Part shown: piece by piece, positions 8,506 through 17,446 of the stretch | How the letters are laid out: each line of letters opens with the position of its first letter | Numbering within the stretch: position 1 is the first letter of the stretch | Assembly (NCBI GenBank): GCA_024235875.1 | Contig: JACKLP010000001.1 | Location: forward strand, 186,001 to 250,000 | Length of the DNA: 64,000 nt | Origin: Burkholderiaceae bacterium | GTDB lineage: Bacteria > Pseudomonadota > Gammaproteobacteria > Burkholderiales > Burkholderiaceae_E | Direction of reading: 5' to 3' | Position numbers and translations under genes: made by a program | Notes under the pieces: generated by a model | Told to the model about the DNA's origin: nothing | Database searches by the model: none | What the model saw: only the letters and a program-made list of their open reading frames with translations

Positions 8506-9735
8506 ATGAGCCCGCCGCGTCCGACTCGTCCGCCAACAGCCGCGTTCATCGCGCTGCTGGCCCTGCTGACCGGCCTTGGTCAGTTCGGCAACAACGTCTT
8601 TCTGCCAGGTTTGCCGGCGCTCGCGGATCGCTTCGGCTTGACGATCGAGCAAGCCACGCTGTCCTACTCGGTCTATCTTGCCGTTTTCGGCCTCGGGCAA
8701 CTCGCGGCGGGTCCGATCACCGATCGCTTCGGACGCCGGCGCCTTGGCGGCCTGGCTGCGATCGTGTTCGCGCTCGGCAGCTTGATGGCAGCGACCGCAA
8801 CCAGCTTCCAGGCGCTGCTGCTCGGTCGGATCCTTCAGGCCTCGGGCGCCGCGGCCACCCTGGTGATCTCTCGCGCCGTCGCCCGCGATCTATATGAAGG
8901 CGAAGCCCTTCGCCGGGTCCTGGCGACCGTGATGATCGTGTTTGCGCTGGTACCGGGCTTCTCGCCCCTGATCGGTGGCGCATTGACCCAGTTCGCGGGC
9001 TGGCGGGCCGCGCTCCTGTTCTCGGCGCTCGTCGGCCTGGGCGGCGGCATCTGGACACTGGTGCGCCTGCCCGCCGACGGCCCCGGCATCTCGCACCGGA
9101 GCTCTTCCTCGCTTCGCGTCTACGCGCGCTTGCTCGCGGATCCGAATTTCCTGGCGCCGGTTCTGCTCTGCGCGGCTGCGATCGCGTCGATCAGCGCCTT
9201 CTTCGGCGTCTCGCCCGCCCTGTTCTTGCGCGGCCTCGGCATCAGCCCGCTCGAATACGGCTTGTACACGCCGCTCGTCGTGGCCGGGTTCGTCATCGGC
9301 TCGCTGGCAGTGCGGCGTTTCGGGGTCGGTCGCAGCGATGCGACGGTCATCGGCTGGGGCTTGGCCGTGCAGGTCCTGGGATGCGCGCTGCTGATCCTGC
9401 CACCCGCACTCGGGCATCTAGGCCTTGGTCAGATGATCGCGGCAATGCTCGTGTTCGTCACCGGGCTCGGCATCGTTCACCCCAGTGCGAGCGCTGCGGC
9501 GATGAGCGCGCGCCCCGATCACGCCGGTCACGCAGCCGCCCTGCTCGGCTTCGCGCAGATGAGCCTGGGGGCGCTCGGCACCTTGCTTGGCAGCGTGCTG
9601 TTCGCGCGCTGGCCCGAGCTTGGCATGCAGCTTGCGATGGCCAGCTTTACGATTGCCGCACTCGTTCTTGCCGCGACTACTGCTTCGCGATCGAGCAGAT
9701 CGGGTCGGTCGACGCCCGATCGGCGGGCACCGTAG
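8506..9735 (+). CDS. Bcr/CflA-family MFS drug efflux transporter
   Basis: 409 residues from ATG 8506 (CAGGAGC just upstream); the frame is open far upstream but that part is shadow of the previous gene. The protein has the 12-helix MFS layout and features of the Bcr/CflA (DHA1) branch: NVFLPGLPALADRFG in the first helix region, then the A motif GPITDRFGRRRLGG, then RILQASGAAATLVISRAVARD. Members expel bicyclomycin, chloramphenicol or sulfathiazole, or export cysteine. The last 59 bases overlap, in antisense, the end of the binding-protein gene at 9677. An AT-rich palindrome lies in its leader and may be its operator. Confidence 0.85.
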   Translation: MSPPRPTRPPTAAFIALLALLTGLGQFGNNVFLPGLPALADRFGLTIEQATLSYSVYLAVFGLGQLAAGPITDRFGRRRLGGLAAIVFALGSLMAATATSFQALLLGRILQASGAAATLVISRAVARDLYEGEALRRVLATVMIVFALVPGFSPLIGGALTQFAGWRAALLFSALVGLGGGIWTLVRLPADGPGISHRSSSSLRVYARLLADPNFLAPVLLCAAAIASISAFFGVSPALFLRGLGISPLEYGLYTPLVVAGFVIGSLAVRRFGVGRSDATVIGWGLAVQVLGCALLILPPALGHLGLGQMIAAMLVFVTGLGIVHPSASAAAMSARPDHAGHAAALLGFAQMSLGALGTLLGSVLFARWPELGMQLAMASFTIAALVLAATTASRSSRSGRSTPDRRAP

Positions 9736-10915
9736 CCTCGGTTCGCAGGCCAAAGCCCGAGTTGTCGATGTCGAACTCGATGGCTTGGTTCGCTTGAACG
9801 GAAACCCGCACTGGCGTGATCAACTGCTGGTCCTGGGGTCGCATGTACACCTCGTCGGACCAACGAGTGGTAAAGCGCATGCCCGCCAGGCTCCTGGCAA
9901 TCGGCTCGGCGTCCGTCGAACCGCTCTTGCGGGACGCCGCGGCGAACATCCTGATTGCGGTCAACAGCATCGGGTGCGAGAAGTCGAGATCGGCGTAGCC
10001 GCTCTTGAAACGACGCCTGAAATCCGCCCACGCCGGTGAAATCGACGGATTCATGGGTGCCACGTGGACGACGCGGATCACATCGACCCCCTTCAGACCG
10101 ATCGCCTTGGTGGCGCCGGCCAAGGCCCCGTAGAAGGTGTAGATGGGAATCCGCAGATCGAGGACCCGTCGATCAGCCAGCAAGGAGAGGATCTCCGATC
10201 CCCTGCTCGCCAGGATCAGCACGCCGGCGCCACTGTCGACGACCTTCTCGAGTTGCGGTGTGGCGCCCGGTCCGGTGCCCGGATCGTAGAGGGCGTTGCC
10301 GGCAATCGCCAGATTGGCTCCCCGGGGGCCCAGATAGCGGATCAAGGCAAGCGAGAGCGAGTTCCCGAAGGCCGTGTTTTCACCCAGCAGGTAGACGGAA
10401 CTGCTCGGACGAGAGGCCAGAATCGAAGCCCCCAGTGCCCGGATCTTCGATTCGGGACTTGCGTCGAATCGAAAGCGCCAGGGATTGCAGCGGCGGTTCG
10501 CGGGCAAGGCCTCTGCCGAGTAGTCCAGCATCATCAAGCGGTTGTTCGGCGTCGTCGCGTTGTGTCGCTCCATCAGCGCGGCCAGTTCCGCGAGTCGACC
10601 GGATTCTCCCCCGTGCAAGTAGAAGCGGACGCCATCACCGATCGCACGACGCAACTGGAGCGAGGTTTCCTCAGGCACGCTGCGCGTGTCGTAGGCAACG
10701 ACTTCGATCTGCCGCCCCCCCGCCATGCCTCCGGCGGCATTGACCTCGGCGGCGACGAAGCGGGCCTGAGCGAACTCGGCACGACCACCGGCCGCGTCAG
10801 GTCCGGAAAGCGGCGCGATCAGCGCAACCCGCAGCGGCTCGGCGGCGCGAACGGGCGCGGCCGAAAGGCCTGCGGACAACAACGCGGCAAGGACAAGGCG
10901 GGTCGGGATCTTCAT
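9677..10915 (-). CDS. ABC-type periplasmic substrate-binding protein (branched-chain amino acid/urea type)
   Basis: 412 residues from ATG 10915. A clear signal peptide (MKIPTRLVLAALLSAGLSAAPVRAA) leads into PLRVALIAPLSGPDAAGG, the opening strand of Peripla_BP_6/LivJ-type receptors. The two-lobe fold continues with VYLLGENTAFGNSLS and GVLILASRGSEILSLL. No permease or ATPase gene is near, so it is an orphan receptor that must share another transporter or act in sensing. The 3' end overlaps the convergent MFS gene by 59 bases. Ligand unknown. Confidence 0.75.
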   Translation of the reverse strand: MKIPTRLVLAALLSAGLSAAPVRAAEPLRVALIAPLSGPDAAGGRAEFAQARFVAAEVNAAGGMAGGRQIEVVAYDTRSVPEETSLQLRRAIGDGVRFYLHGGESGRLAELAALMERHNATTPNNRLMMLDYSAEALPANRRCNPWRFRFDASPESKIRALGASILASRPSSSVYLLGENTAFGNSLSLALIRYLGPRGANLAIAGNALYDPGTGPGATPQLEKVVDSGAGVLILASRGSEILSLLADRRVLDLRIPIYTFYGALAGATKAIGLKGVDVIRVVHVAPMNPSISPAWADFRRRFKSGYADLDFSHPMLLTAIRMFAAASRKSGSTDAEPIARSLAGMRFTTRWSDEVYMRPQDQQLITPVRVSVQANQAIEFDIDNSGFGLRTEATVPADRASTDPICSIAKQ

Positions 10916-11070
10916 CGCGTCGTATCGGCGATTCGTGGCGCCCACCGTCACCACGGCGGCGCGGCGCTGGCCGCGAGGCTCCATTGGCATCAGAACATGA
11001 GACGAATCGATTCTAGCGCCGACGCCCCGATGAAGTGTGGCGCCGGGGTCGAACGTCGTGTGAACAGACC

Positions 11071-12519
11071 CTAATCCAATGCGCCGACGGTGGAACGATT
11101 TCGCGGCACCGTTCCTGCGGCCGGATGCCGGTATGCAGGCGTCCCGACGATACCCTGGTCCGGACGCCGGCCCGCGCCGACCAGGGTGTAGTCGGTGCGA
11201 ATCGCGTCGAAGCCGATGCTCTCATTGCCGGCGCTCAGCGCCGCTGGCCAGCGCGCGCCCTGCCGGCAGGCGCCCACGAGCGCATTCGATTCCACTCGGG
11301 CTGCGATCCGCGGCCGCCCCAGGCCGGGCGCGAAAAGGGGGCGCAAAGGATGCCTGCCGTCGAAGGTCGCGCTCAGTGCCACCAGCGTGTTGTGCTCGAA
11401 GCTCAGCGCATGCGGGCGCGCGCCCAGGCTTTCGACGCCGAAGGTCACGAAGGCGCCGTTGCTGTCGGCACCCGAGCGCCCTTTCACCAGGATGTTGTTG
11501 CGCATCTCGAGGATACCGCCATCGGGGATGTCGACCAGGTAGGCCTCGCGTTGCTCCCCACCCGGTCGTTGGTTTCCACCCATGAAGAAATTGCCCACGA
11601 GCAGATTTCGCTGTGCGCGTGACTTGAAGAGATGCCCGTAGTAGACGTCCGACGACCAAGAGCCGCTCATGCGGACCGTGAATCCCGGATCGGCCTCGCT
11701 CTCGTTGACATAGACGTTGTGCTCGGGGCCATGATCGCCGCCGTTGCCCGACAAGATGAGGTTCTCCAGCGTCAGCGTGCCGCCGGTCTGCGGCGTGGCG
11801 AACACGCCGTTGGCGTTCACGCCCGTGAAGCCCGTGATTCGCATGTTGCGCAGGGTCAGATCTTGCGCGCCGTTGACATAGATGCCCGCCTTGCCGACTG
11901 CGATCGCGCCGCGCCCGTCGACGTCGATGTTCTCGATCGTCACGCCCTGCGTCTCCGCGACATAGATAGCCGACTGTCCCAGGGTGTTCTCACCGGCTCG
12001 CTGGCCTGCCATTCGAATCACCGGTCGGACGCCGTCGAGGGTAACGCCACGCACCGTGATTCCGGAGGGCACTGGCCGAAACCCGCTTTGCTCGCCCTCG
12101 CGGTCCGGCGCCTTGGGTCCAATCCAGGGTTGCTGGTCCGGCCCCGAGTAGACCGCCGGATAAACCAGGAACAGGTCGCCGTCCTGGTAATTCATGAAGG
12201 GCGCGCGGCTGAAAGCGCCGCCGGACGCGTCGACGCTATCGGGGACGTATTCGGCGCTTCGCCGGCCGCTCGAACCCAGCGACGTGTAGCGCGCCACGAC
12301 CTTGCCCGCGCGCACTTGTTCGATCAGCGGACGCAGGCCATCCGCCTCGGTCGCGGGACGCGGCTGTGCCTGCCCCAGCGACGCCGCATGCCAGTGCCAG
12401 GGCGCAGGGAAGCGCACTGATGCACAATCGGGCAGCAACGCGTCGGCGGCTTCGGCACTCGCCAAAGCGACCGACAGCCCCGCCAATCCGGCCACGAATG
12501 CCCTTGGGAAGCCCCACAT
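11071..12519 (-). CDS. Exported right-handed parallel beta-helix protein
   Basis: 482 residues from ATG 12519, which gives a good signal peptide (FVAGLAGLSVALASAEA) with GAGG upstream; an in-frame start at 12579 would place 20 polar residues before it. Residues ~150-400 show repeated beta-helix rungs (SAIYVAETQGVTIENIDVDG, AGIYVNGAQDLTLRNMRITG, LTLENLILSGN). Such proteins bind or cleave polysaccharides, but no lyase active site is recognisable. The ATG overlaps the divergent ATG of the oxidoreductase gene on a shared CATG. Location is probably periplasmic or extracellular. Function unknown. Confidence 0.65.
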   Translation of the reverse strand: MWGFPRAFVAGLAGLSVALASAEAADALLPDCASVRFPAPWHWHAASLGQAQPRPATEADGLRPLIEQVRAGKVVARYTSLGSSGRRSAEYVPDSVDASGGAFSRAPFMNYQDGDLFLVYPAVYSGPDQQPWIGPKAPDREGEQSGFRPVPSGITVRGVTLDGVRPVIRMAGQRAGENTLGQSAIYVAETQGVTIENIDVDGRGAIAVGKAGIYVNGAQDLTLRNMRITGFTGVNANGVFATPQTGGTLTLENLILSGNGGDHGPEHNVYVNESEADPGFTVRMSGSWSSDVYYGHLFKSRAQRNLLVGNFFMGGNQRPGGEQREAYLVDIPDGGILEMRNNILVKGRSGADSNGAFVTFGVESLGARPHALSFEHNTLVALSATFDGRHPLRPLFAPGLGRPRIAARVESNALVGACRQGARWPAALSAGNESIGFDAIRTDYTLVGAGRRPDQGIVGTPAYRHPAAGTVPRNRSTVGALD

Positions 12520-13624
12520 GTCCGACCTCGTTGACACGTTGTTCACGCCGTTCGAATCCGGCGCGCTCTCACTGCCCAATCGTATCGTGATGGCGCCGAT
12601 GACCCGGTCCTTCTCGCCGGGTGGCGTACCGGGTGCCGATGTCGCCGCCTACTACGCGCGTCGCGCCCGGAACGGCGTCGGGCTCATCGTGACCGAAGGC
12701 GTGCTGGTCGACCGGCCGGCCGCGGGCAACGACCCGGCGGTGCCCCACCTGCATGGGGAAGCCGCTCTGGCCGGCTGGCGCGCGACGGTCGATGCCGTCC
12801 ACGCTGCGGGCGGGCGGATCTGGCCACAGCTCTGGCACGTGGGCGCGCTACGGAACCCGACGATCGAATGGCGCCCTTCCACTCCCTTCGAAAGCCCGTC
12901 CGGGCTGTCCAGACCGGGCAAGCAATCCGGCATTGCCATGTCCGAATCCGATGTCGCCGACACCATCGGCGCCTTTGCCAAAGCGGCAGCGGATGCGCGC
13001 TCGAACGGATTCGACGGCGTCGAGATCCATGGCGCTCACGGCTACCTGATCGACCAGTTCTTCTGGTCCGGCACCAATGAGCGCACCGATGCCTGGGGCG
13101 GCGCAACGCTGCTCGCACGCTCGCGCTTCGCCTGCGAGGTGATCCGAGCGGTACGAGCGGCGACGGCGCCGGACTTTCCCATCTGCATCCGGCTTTCGCA
13201 GTGGAAGCAACAGGACTTCGACGCCCGCCTGGCCGACACGCCCGACGAGATGTCGACCTGGCTTCGTGCACTCGTGGACGCGGGCGCGGACCTGTTGCAC
13301 TGTTCGCAGCGACGCTTCTGGGAGCCGGAGTTCGAAGGCTCGGACCTCAATTTCGCCGGATGGGCCCGCAAGCTGGCCGAAATACCCACGATCACCGTCG
13401 GCTCGGTCGGACTCAGCGGCGAGTTCGTCCGCTCCTTCGGCGGCGAGGTCTCCAAGCCCGCCTCGCTCGACGATCTCCTGCGTCGGCTCGATCGCGGCGA
13501 TTTCGACCTGGTTGCCGTCGGGCGGGCGCTGATCGCCGATCCCACCTGGGTCAGCAAGGTGCGCGAGCGCCGCTTCGGCGAACTCGCGAGCTACGATCGC
13601 GCCGCGCTGGCGAAGCTCGTCTGA
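12518..13624 (+). CDS. NADH:flavin oxidoreductase, Old Yellow Enzyme family
   Basis: 368 residues from ATG 12518 with GGGAAG upstream. It is an FMN-binding TIM barrel that reduces activated C=C bonds. The N-terminal strand PFESGALSLPNRIVMAPMTR is typical, and the substrate-binding pair His171/His174 is present in VEIHGAHGYLIDQFFW. The C-terminal FMN phosphate region is LVAVGRALIADPTWVSKV. The sequence is closer to the class of OYE/xenobiotic reductases than to the 2,4-dienoyl-CoA reductases, since no Fe-S cysteine cluster or C-terminal Rossmann domain follows. It is divergent from the beta-helix gene and convergent with the glycerate kinase gene (32 bp gap). Confidence 0.85.
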   Translation: MSDLVDTLFTPFESGALSLPNRIVMAPMTRSFSPGGVPGADVAAYYARRARNGVGLIVTEGVLVDRPAAGNDPAVPHLHGEAALAGWRATVDAVHAAGGRIWPQLWHVGALRNPTIEWRPSTPFESPSGLSRPGKQSGIAMSESDVADTIGAFAKAAADARSNGFDGVEIHGAHGYLIDQFFWSGTNERTDAWGGATLLARSRFACEVIRAVRAATAPDFPICIRLSQWKQQDFDARLADTPDEMSTWLRALVDAGADLLHCSQRRFWEPEFEGSDLNFAGWARKLAEIPTITVGSVGLSGEFVRSFGGEVSKPASLDDLLRRLDRGDFDLVAVGRALIADPTWVSKVRERRFGELASYDRAALAKLV

Positions 13625-13656
13625 CGGGGTACGAGTCCGGACGGGCGCCGGACCGT

Positions 13657-14943
13657 TCAGTCCGGCGCGAGCAGGATCGCCCGGAAATCATTGACGTTGG
13701 TCAGTGTCGGCCCGGTGACCAACAATGCGCCGATCGCCTCGAAGAACCCGTAGCCGTCGTTGGAGGCCAGCGCCAGCCGCGCATCGATCCCGGCTGCCCT
13801 GCCCGCCGACAAGGCTTGCGGTGCCAGCAGGCAACCGGCGTTGTCCTCGGTGCCATCGATGCCATCGGTATCGGCGGCCAGCGCGTAGACGCCCGGCGCG
13901 CCGTCCAGTTCGATCGCGAGCGCGAGCAGGAATTCCGCATTGCGCCCGCCCCGACCCTTGCCGGTGACCGTGACGGTGGTCTCGCCTCCCGAGAGCAGGA
14001 CCCCGGGCCGGCGCAGCGGCGTTCCGCCGGCCACCGCATAGCGGGCGATGCCGGCATGGACCTTGGCGACCTCGCGCGATTCGCCGGTAATCGCATCGCC
14101 CAGGCACAACACGTCGTAGCCGCGTTGCGAGGCGAGCCGGGCAGCGGCATCGAGCGCCGTTCGACCCGACGCGATCAGTCGGACCGCCGCATGCTTGAGG
14201 CCGGGATCGCCCGGCTTGGGCGTCTCGGTCTTGCCTTGCAGCAGCAGCCTTCTGACCGGCTCGGGCGCGTCGATCCGGTACTTCTCGAGCACGGCCAGCG
14301 CGTCGCCGCAGCGGCTGGGATCGGCAACGGTCGGCCCGGAGCCGACGACCGACGGATCGTCTCCGGTGACATCGGAGAGCACGAGCGTCAGGACGGGGGC
14401 CGGCGCAGCCGCGATGGCCAGGCGCCCGCCCTTGATCGCGGACAAATGCTTGCGAACCGTGTTCATTTCGGTGATGTCGGCCCCACTATGGAGCAAGGCA
14501 CGGCTGATCTTCTGCTTGTCGGCGAGCGTCAGTCCGGGCGCCGGCAGCGTGAGCAAGGACGAACCACCGCCGGAGATCAGGCAGAGCACGAGATCGTCCG
14601 CAGTCAGTCCGGACACGGCCTCGAGCATCCGACGCGCGCCGTCCAATCCTTGTGAGTCCGGCACGGGATGGCCGGCTTCGACGACCTCGATCCGCTCACA
14701 TGGAAGCGAATGACCGTGGCGGGTCACGACCAGGCCGGACAGCGGCCCACGCCAGTGCCGCTCGACCACCCGCGCCATCGAGGCAGCCGCCTTGCCTGCG
14801 CCGACCACGACCGTGCGCCCTTTGGGCGGCGCGGGCAGGAATGCCGGCATACACGCTTCGGGGCGAACCGCCTCGACTGCCGCCCGATAGAGCTGCTCGA
14901 GGAAATACAGATGGGCAGCGCCGGCGCCCGCGTCCTGATTCAT
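13657..14943 (-). CDS. ttuD: Glycerate 2-kinase (GckA/TtuD, MOFRL family)
   Basis: 428 residues from ATG 14943. It phosphorylates D-glycerate to 2-phosphoglycerate, feeding tartrate/glyoxylate or serine-cycle carbon into glycolysis. The N-terminal DUF4147 domain shows VVVGAGKAAASMARVVE and CLISGGGSSLLTLP, and NTVRKHLSAIKGGRLA follows. The C-terminal MOFRL domain includes LLSGGETTVTVTGKGRGGRN and DTDGIDGTEDNAG. Length fits the family. The glyoxylate carboligase and tartronate reductase genes that often accompany it are not in view. It runs convergent to the oxidoreductase. The symbol ttuD is used for this family, and gck would serve equally. Confidence 0.88.
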   Translation of the reverse strand: MNQDAGAGAAHLYFLEQLYRAAVEAVRPEACMPAFLPAPPKGRTVVVGAGKAAASMARVVERHWRGPLSGLVVTRHGHSLPCERIEVVEAGHPVPDSQGLDGARRMLEAVSGLTADDLVLCLISGGGSSLLTLPAPGLTLADKQKISRALLHSGADITEMNTVRKHLSAIKGGRLAIAAAPAPVLTLVLSDVTGDDPSVVGSGPTVADPSRCGDALAVLEKYRIDAPEPVRRLLLQGKTETPKPGDPGLKHAAVRLIASGRTALDAAARLASQRGYDVLCLGDAITGESREVAKVHAGIARYAVAGGTPLRRPGVLLSGGETTVTVTGKGRGGRNAEFLLALAIELDGAPGVYALAADTDGIDGTEDNAGCLLAPQALSAGRAAGIDARLALASNDGYGFFEAIGALLVTGPTLTNVNDFRAILLAPD

Positions 14944-15013
14944 CTGCCAAGGCTCCCGCGCTCAAGCACAAAGCGCGAGCTTAGCAGGGCGGCGGCGCCC
15001 GGGGCCGAATCGA

Positions 15014-15898
15014 TCAGGCGTGGGCTTCGTGTTCCGCAGGTGACTCTGCGCCGCGCGACTTATACGCTGGCGGCGCCCCCGACGACCCGCCTGCGGCTGC
15101 TCCGACGATTGATCCACGAACGACCTCGGAACCCGTGTCGCCCGGGTTCACGCCAGCGGAGGCGAGCCCGAGTGACATCGAACCGCTTCGATGGGTGATC
15201 TCGGCGTATCGGGCTCGACCGATCGACCATTCCGTGCCCACCAGCAGGCGGCCATCATTGGTCGGCGCACTCGCAGCCCCGCCAGGCACCAGGCCGCACT
15301 TGCGCAGCACGGCCTGAGCCGGATGGTTCTCGTTGGCAGTCTTTGCGTACATCGTATGAGCGGCCGTTGCTTCGAATCCGGCGTTGACGGCGAGCGTGGC
15401 GATTCGGGTCCCCCATCCGGAGCCCCAGAAGTCCGGATGGGTCCAAAGCCCCATCTCGAGACCGTCCTTCCAGGGCGTGAAGCGGTAGATGGCGGCCCAC
15501 CGGGTCGGGTCACCGATCGGGAAACAAGCGAACGCGGCGACTTCTCGAGACTCGTTGGCCGCCAGCAGGGCATCGATCTGCTCGGCTGCCTCGGACATCG
15601 ACTCGGGTTGCGTCCAGGTCAGAAAGCGGTTGAACAACGGGTTTCGCGTTGCATCCCATAGCCAGGCGACATCGTCGCGATGAATGGGGCGGAAACCGAG
15701 CGTATCGCTGCCCAGATGCGGCAGCGCACCAAACAGTTGCCGGAGATCATCGGGGCCAAGCCGAGGCAGAGTCGGCGATGAGATTCTCGCTAAATAATCA
15801 CGAGAATTAAATATATGCGCTGTATTTATTCTAATGTTGTGGTCACTGCGATGACCAGTCGGTGCTTCAGAAACGGATCCTGGCATCTTTGACGTCAT
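15014..15898 (-). CDS. GNAT-family N-acetyltransferase (RimJ/RimL-like)
   Basis: 294 residues from ATG 15898, preferred over the ATG at 15928 because GTGGAGAAG lies just upstream. The acetyltransferase core begins near residue 65 (LGFRPIHRDDVAWLWDAT) and carries EMGLWTHPDFWGSGWGT, the strand and acetyl-CoA loop of the RimJ/RimL group, then NENHPAQAVLRKCGLV. About 65 N-terminal residues before the domain are encoded by unusually AT-rich DNA (roughly 15.78-15.93 kb). About 70 C-terminal residues are low-complexity Gly/Ser/Ala. Substrate unknown. The real start may be further downstream. Confidence 0.7.
   Translation of the reverse strand: MTSKMPGSVSEAPTGHRSDHNIRINTAHIFNSRDYLARISSPTLPRLGPDDLRQLFGALPHLGSDTLGFRPIHRDDVAWLWDATRNPLFNRFLTWTQPESMSEAAEQIDALLAANESREVAAFACFPIGDPTRWAAIYRFTPWKDGLEMGLWTHPDFWGSGWGTRIATLAVNAGFEATAAHTMYAKTANENHPAQAVLRKCGLVPGGAASAPTNDGRLLVGTEWSIGRARYAEITHRSGSMSLGLASAGVNPGDTGSEVVRGSIVGAAAGGSSGAPPAYKSRGAESPAEHEAHA
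15783..15807. repeat. Inverted repeat in the AT-rich start of the GNAT gene
   Basis: ATTCTCG and CGAGAAT arms (7 bp, perfect) separated by 11 nt of A/T-rich sequence. It lies within the 5' part of the acetyltransferase frame, or upstream of it if the true start is internal. Confidence 0.35.
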
Positions 15899-16021
15899 TT
15901 TCTTCTCCACTTCCGATAAGTGGATCATATAGAAAAAGCCGAGTCGCCGAATCGCGAAAAGCAGTGATTCGACTCGCCAATCCGGCCTAGAAGACGCGCA
16001 CTGAATCCACCCCGGCCAGCG

Positions 16022-16483
16022 TCATCCGAGGTATCGGGCGGGTGCATGGCCCGGGCTGCTGTCGCCGACCGGCTTGAGCGTGGCATTGATCCGCAGGCAA
16101 GGCTCGCCGGCGATCGAGACGATTCCCTGGACGAAGATCAGGCGCCGAGTGACCCGCAGGACGTCCACCCTCCCCTCGAGCCAACTGCCGACAGGTGCGG
16201 GGGCCAGAAAGTCGGTAGCCAGACTGACCGTGACCAGGAATCGATTGACGCCGGCGCCGAAATTCGCACCGATCAGCAAGACCATGTCGGCCAGCGTCAT
16301 CAGCATGCCGCCATGGCAGTTGCCGGCGGGATTGCAGTGCCGCTCCTCGACCTGGAATCCCATCACGAATCGACCGTCGATCATCGCGCCATACAAAGGG
16401 CCCACGTCGTCGATGAATGGATTCGGTGAAAGCTGCAGCGGCTTGAAAGGCTCGGGAATCCGGGGCATCGGGTCTGCCTCCAT
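16022..16483 (-). CDS. PaaI-family hot-dog thioesterase
   Basis: 153 residues from ATG 16483. The single hot-dog domain carries the family signature NCHGGMLMTLADMVLLIGA: the catalytic-region HGG followed by TLAD on the central helix. Later strands read VSLATDFLAPAPVGSWLEGR. Members hydrolyse acyl-CoA, often aromatic or medium-chain, in the cytoplasm. No catabolic operon surrounds it: the next gene on the same strand is the acetyltransferase 123 bp downstream, and the RlpA-like gene is divergent. The substrate is not predictable. Confidence 0.82.
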   Translation of the reverse strand: MEADPMPRIPEPFKPLQLSPNPFIDDVGPLYGAMIDGRFVMGFQVEERHCNPAGNCHGGMLMTLADMVLLIGANFGAGVNRFLVTVSLATDFLAPAPVGSWLEGRVDVLRVTRRLIFVQGIVSIAGEPCLRINATLKPVGDSSPGHAPARYLG

Positions 16484-16710
16484 GGGTTAATGCTTCGCAC
16501 CGAGGTGCACGAGCCGCCGATTGTCTCAAGGCCGGAAGGACTTGGCTCGGGATGCAGACCGACCGCTCGTCGTCCGCGGTCGACCGCCGATTGCCGGATC
16601 GCTGGTCCAAGCACCCGCTCGCGCCGTCAATGACCGTAGTCCAACTAGAGAGCCCCGCCCGTGACGGCCGTCGAGGCCGAGGTCCGAGAGCCGGGTGCCC
16701 AGAGACAACG

Positions 16711-17430
16711 ATGTCAGTCCCCTGTCGGATGCTTGGCCTGGGCCAGGCCACGGTACTTCTTGCCCTGATGGGGCTGGCCGGTTGCGCTGGGCTCGATCCT
16801 GAAAGCCACGCTCCGCCTTCGCCCATGGCGCTGGGCCAGCCGCCCGATTCTCATTTCGACGCCGCCGATGCGCCGGCGGCGGCTGCCGGACGCAAGGCGG
16901 GGCAGGACAAGTCGACGCGTCGTCGCGCGCAGCGACGCCCTTCGCCGTCCCGACGCGAACTGGCCCGGCTACCCGACCCGGTCCCACATCGTGAACGACT
17001 GTCGAACTGGGCCAATCGGCCCTACTCCATCGACGGGAAACGCTACATCCCGATGACCGCGCTCAAGGATTTCGAGCAGGAAGGCATCGCGTCCTGGTAC
17101 GGCCGGCCGTTCCACGGCCGTCGTACGGCCAATGGCGAGGTCTACAACATGTATCGCCTGACGGCCGCGCACCCGACCCTTCCCTTGCCGAGCTATGTGC
17201 GGGTGACACACCGACGCTCCGGTCGCCAGGTCATTGTTCGCGTCAACGACAGAGGTCCGTTCGTGGGCCGGCGCATGATCGACCTATCCTATGCTGCGGC
17301 GGTGCGGCTGGGGTTCGACCGCAGCGGGGTGGCCGATGTCAGGCTCGAGTTGATCACGTTCCAGCCACCGACGACGGCGGGCGATACGCGGGTGGTCCGG
17401 GCCGAGCCACGGCCGTCCGCCCGCCGCTGA
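16711..17430 (+). CDS. RlpA-like lipoprotein with double-psi beta-barrel
   Basis: 239 residues from ATG 16711. The lipobox LAGC puts the lipidated Cys at residue 25. After a basic, Pro-rich linker comes the RlpA-like DPBB domain: GIASWYGRPFHGRRTANGE, then VRVTHRRSGRQVIVRVNDRG, then DLSYAAAVRLGF. The catalytic-region Asp in NDRGPF is present. RlpA proteins are septal lytic transglycosylases that cleave naked glycan strands. The C-terminal SPOR domain that targets classic RlpA to the septum is absent here. A start further upstream at 16552 is open but would bury the signal. It ends 16 bp before the sirtuin gene. Confidence 0.8.
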   Translation: MSVPCRMLGLGQATVLLALMGLAGCAGLDPESHAPPSPMALGQPPDSHFDAADAPAAAAGRKAGQDKSTRRRAQRRPSPSRRELARLPDPVPHRERLSNWANRPYSIDGKRYIPMTALKDFEQEGIASWYGRPFHGRRTANGEVYNMYRLTAAHPTLPLPSYVRVTHRRSGRQVIVRVNDRGPFVGRRMIDLSYAAAVRLGFDRSGVADVRLELITFQPPTTAGDTRVVRAEPRPSARR

Positions 17431-17446
17431 CCTGTAAGCGCGCGCC

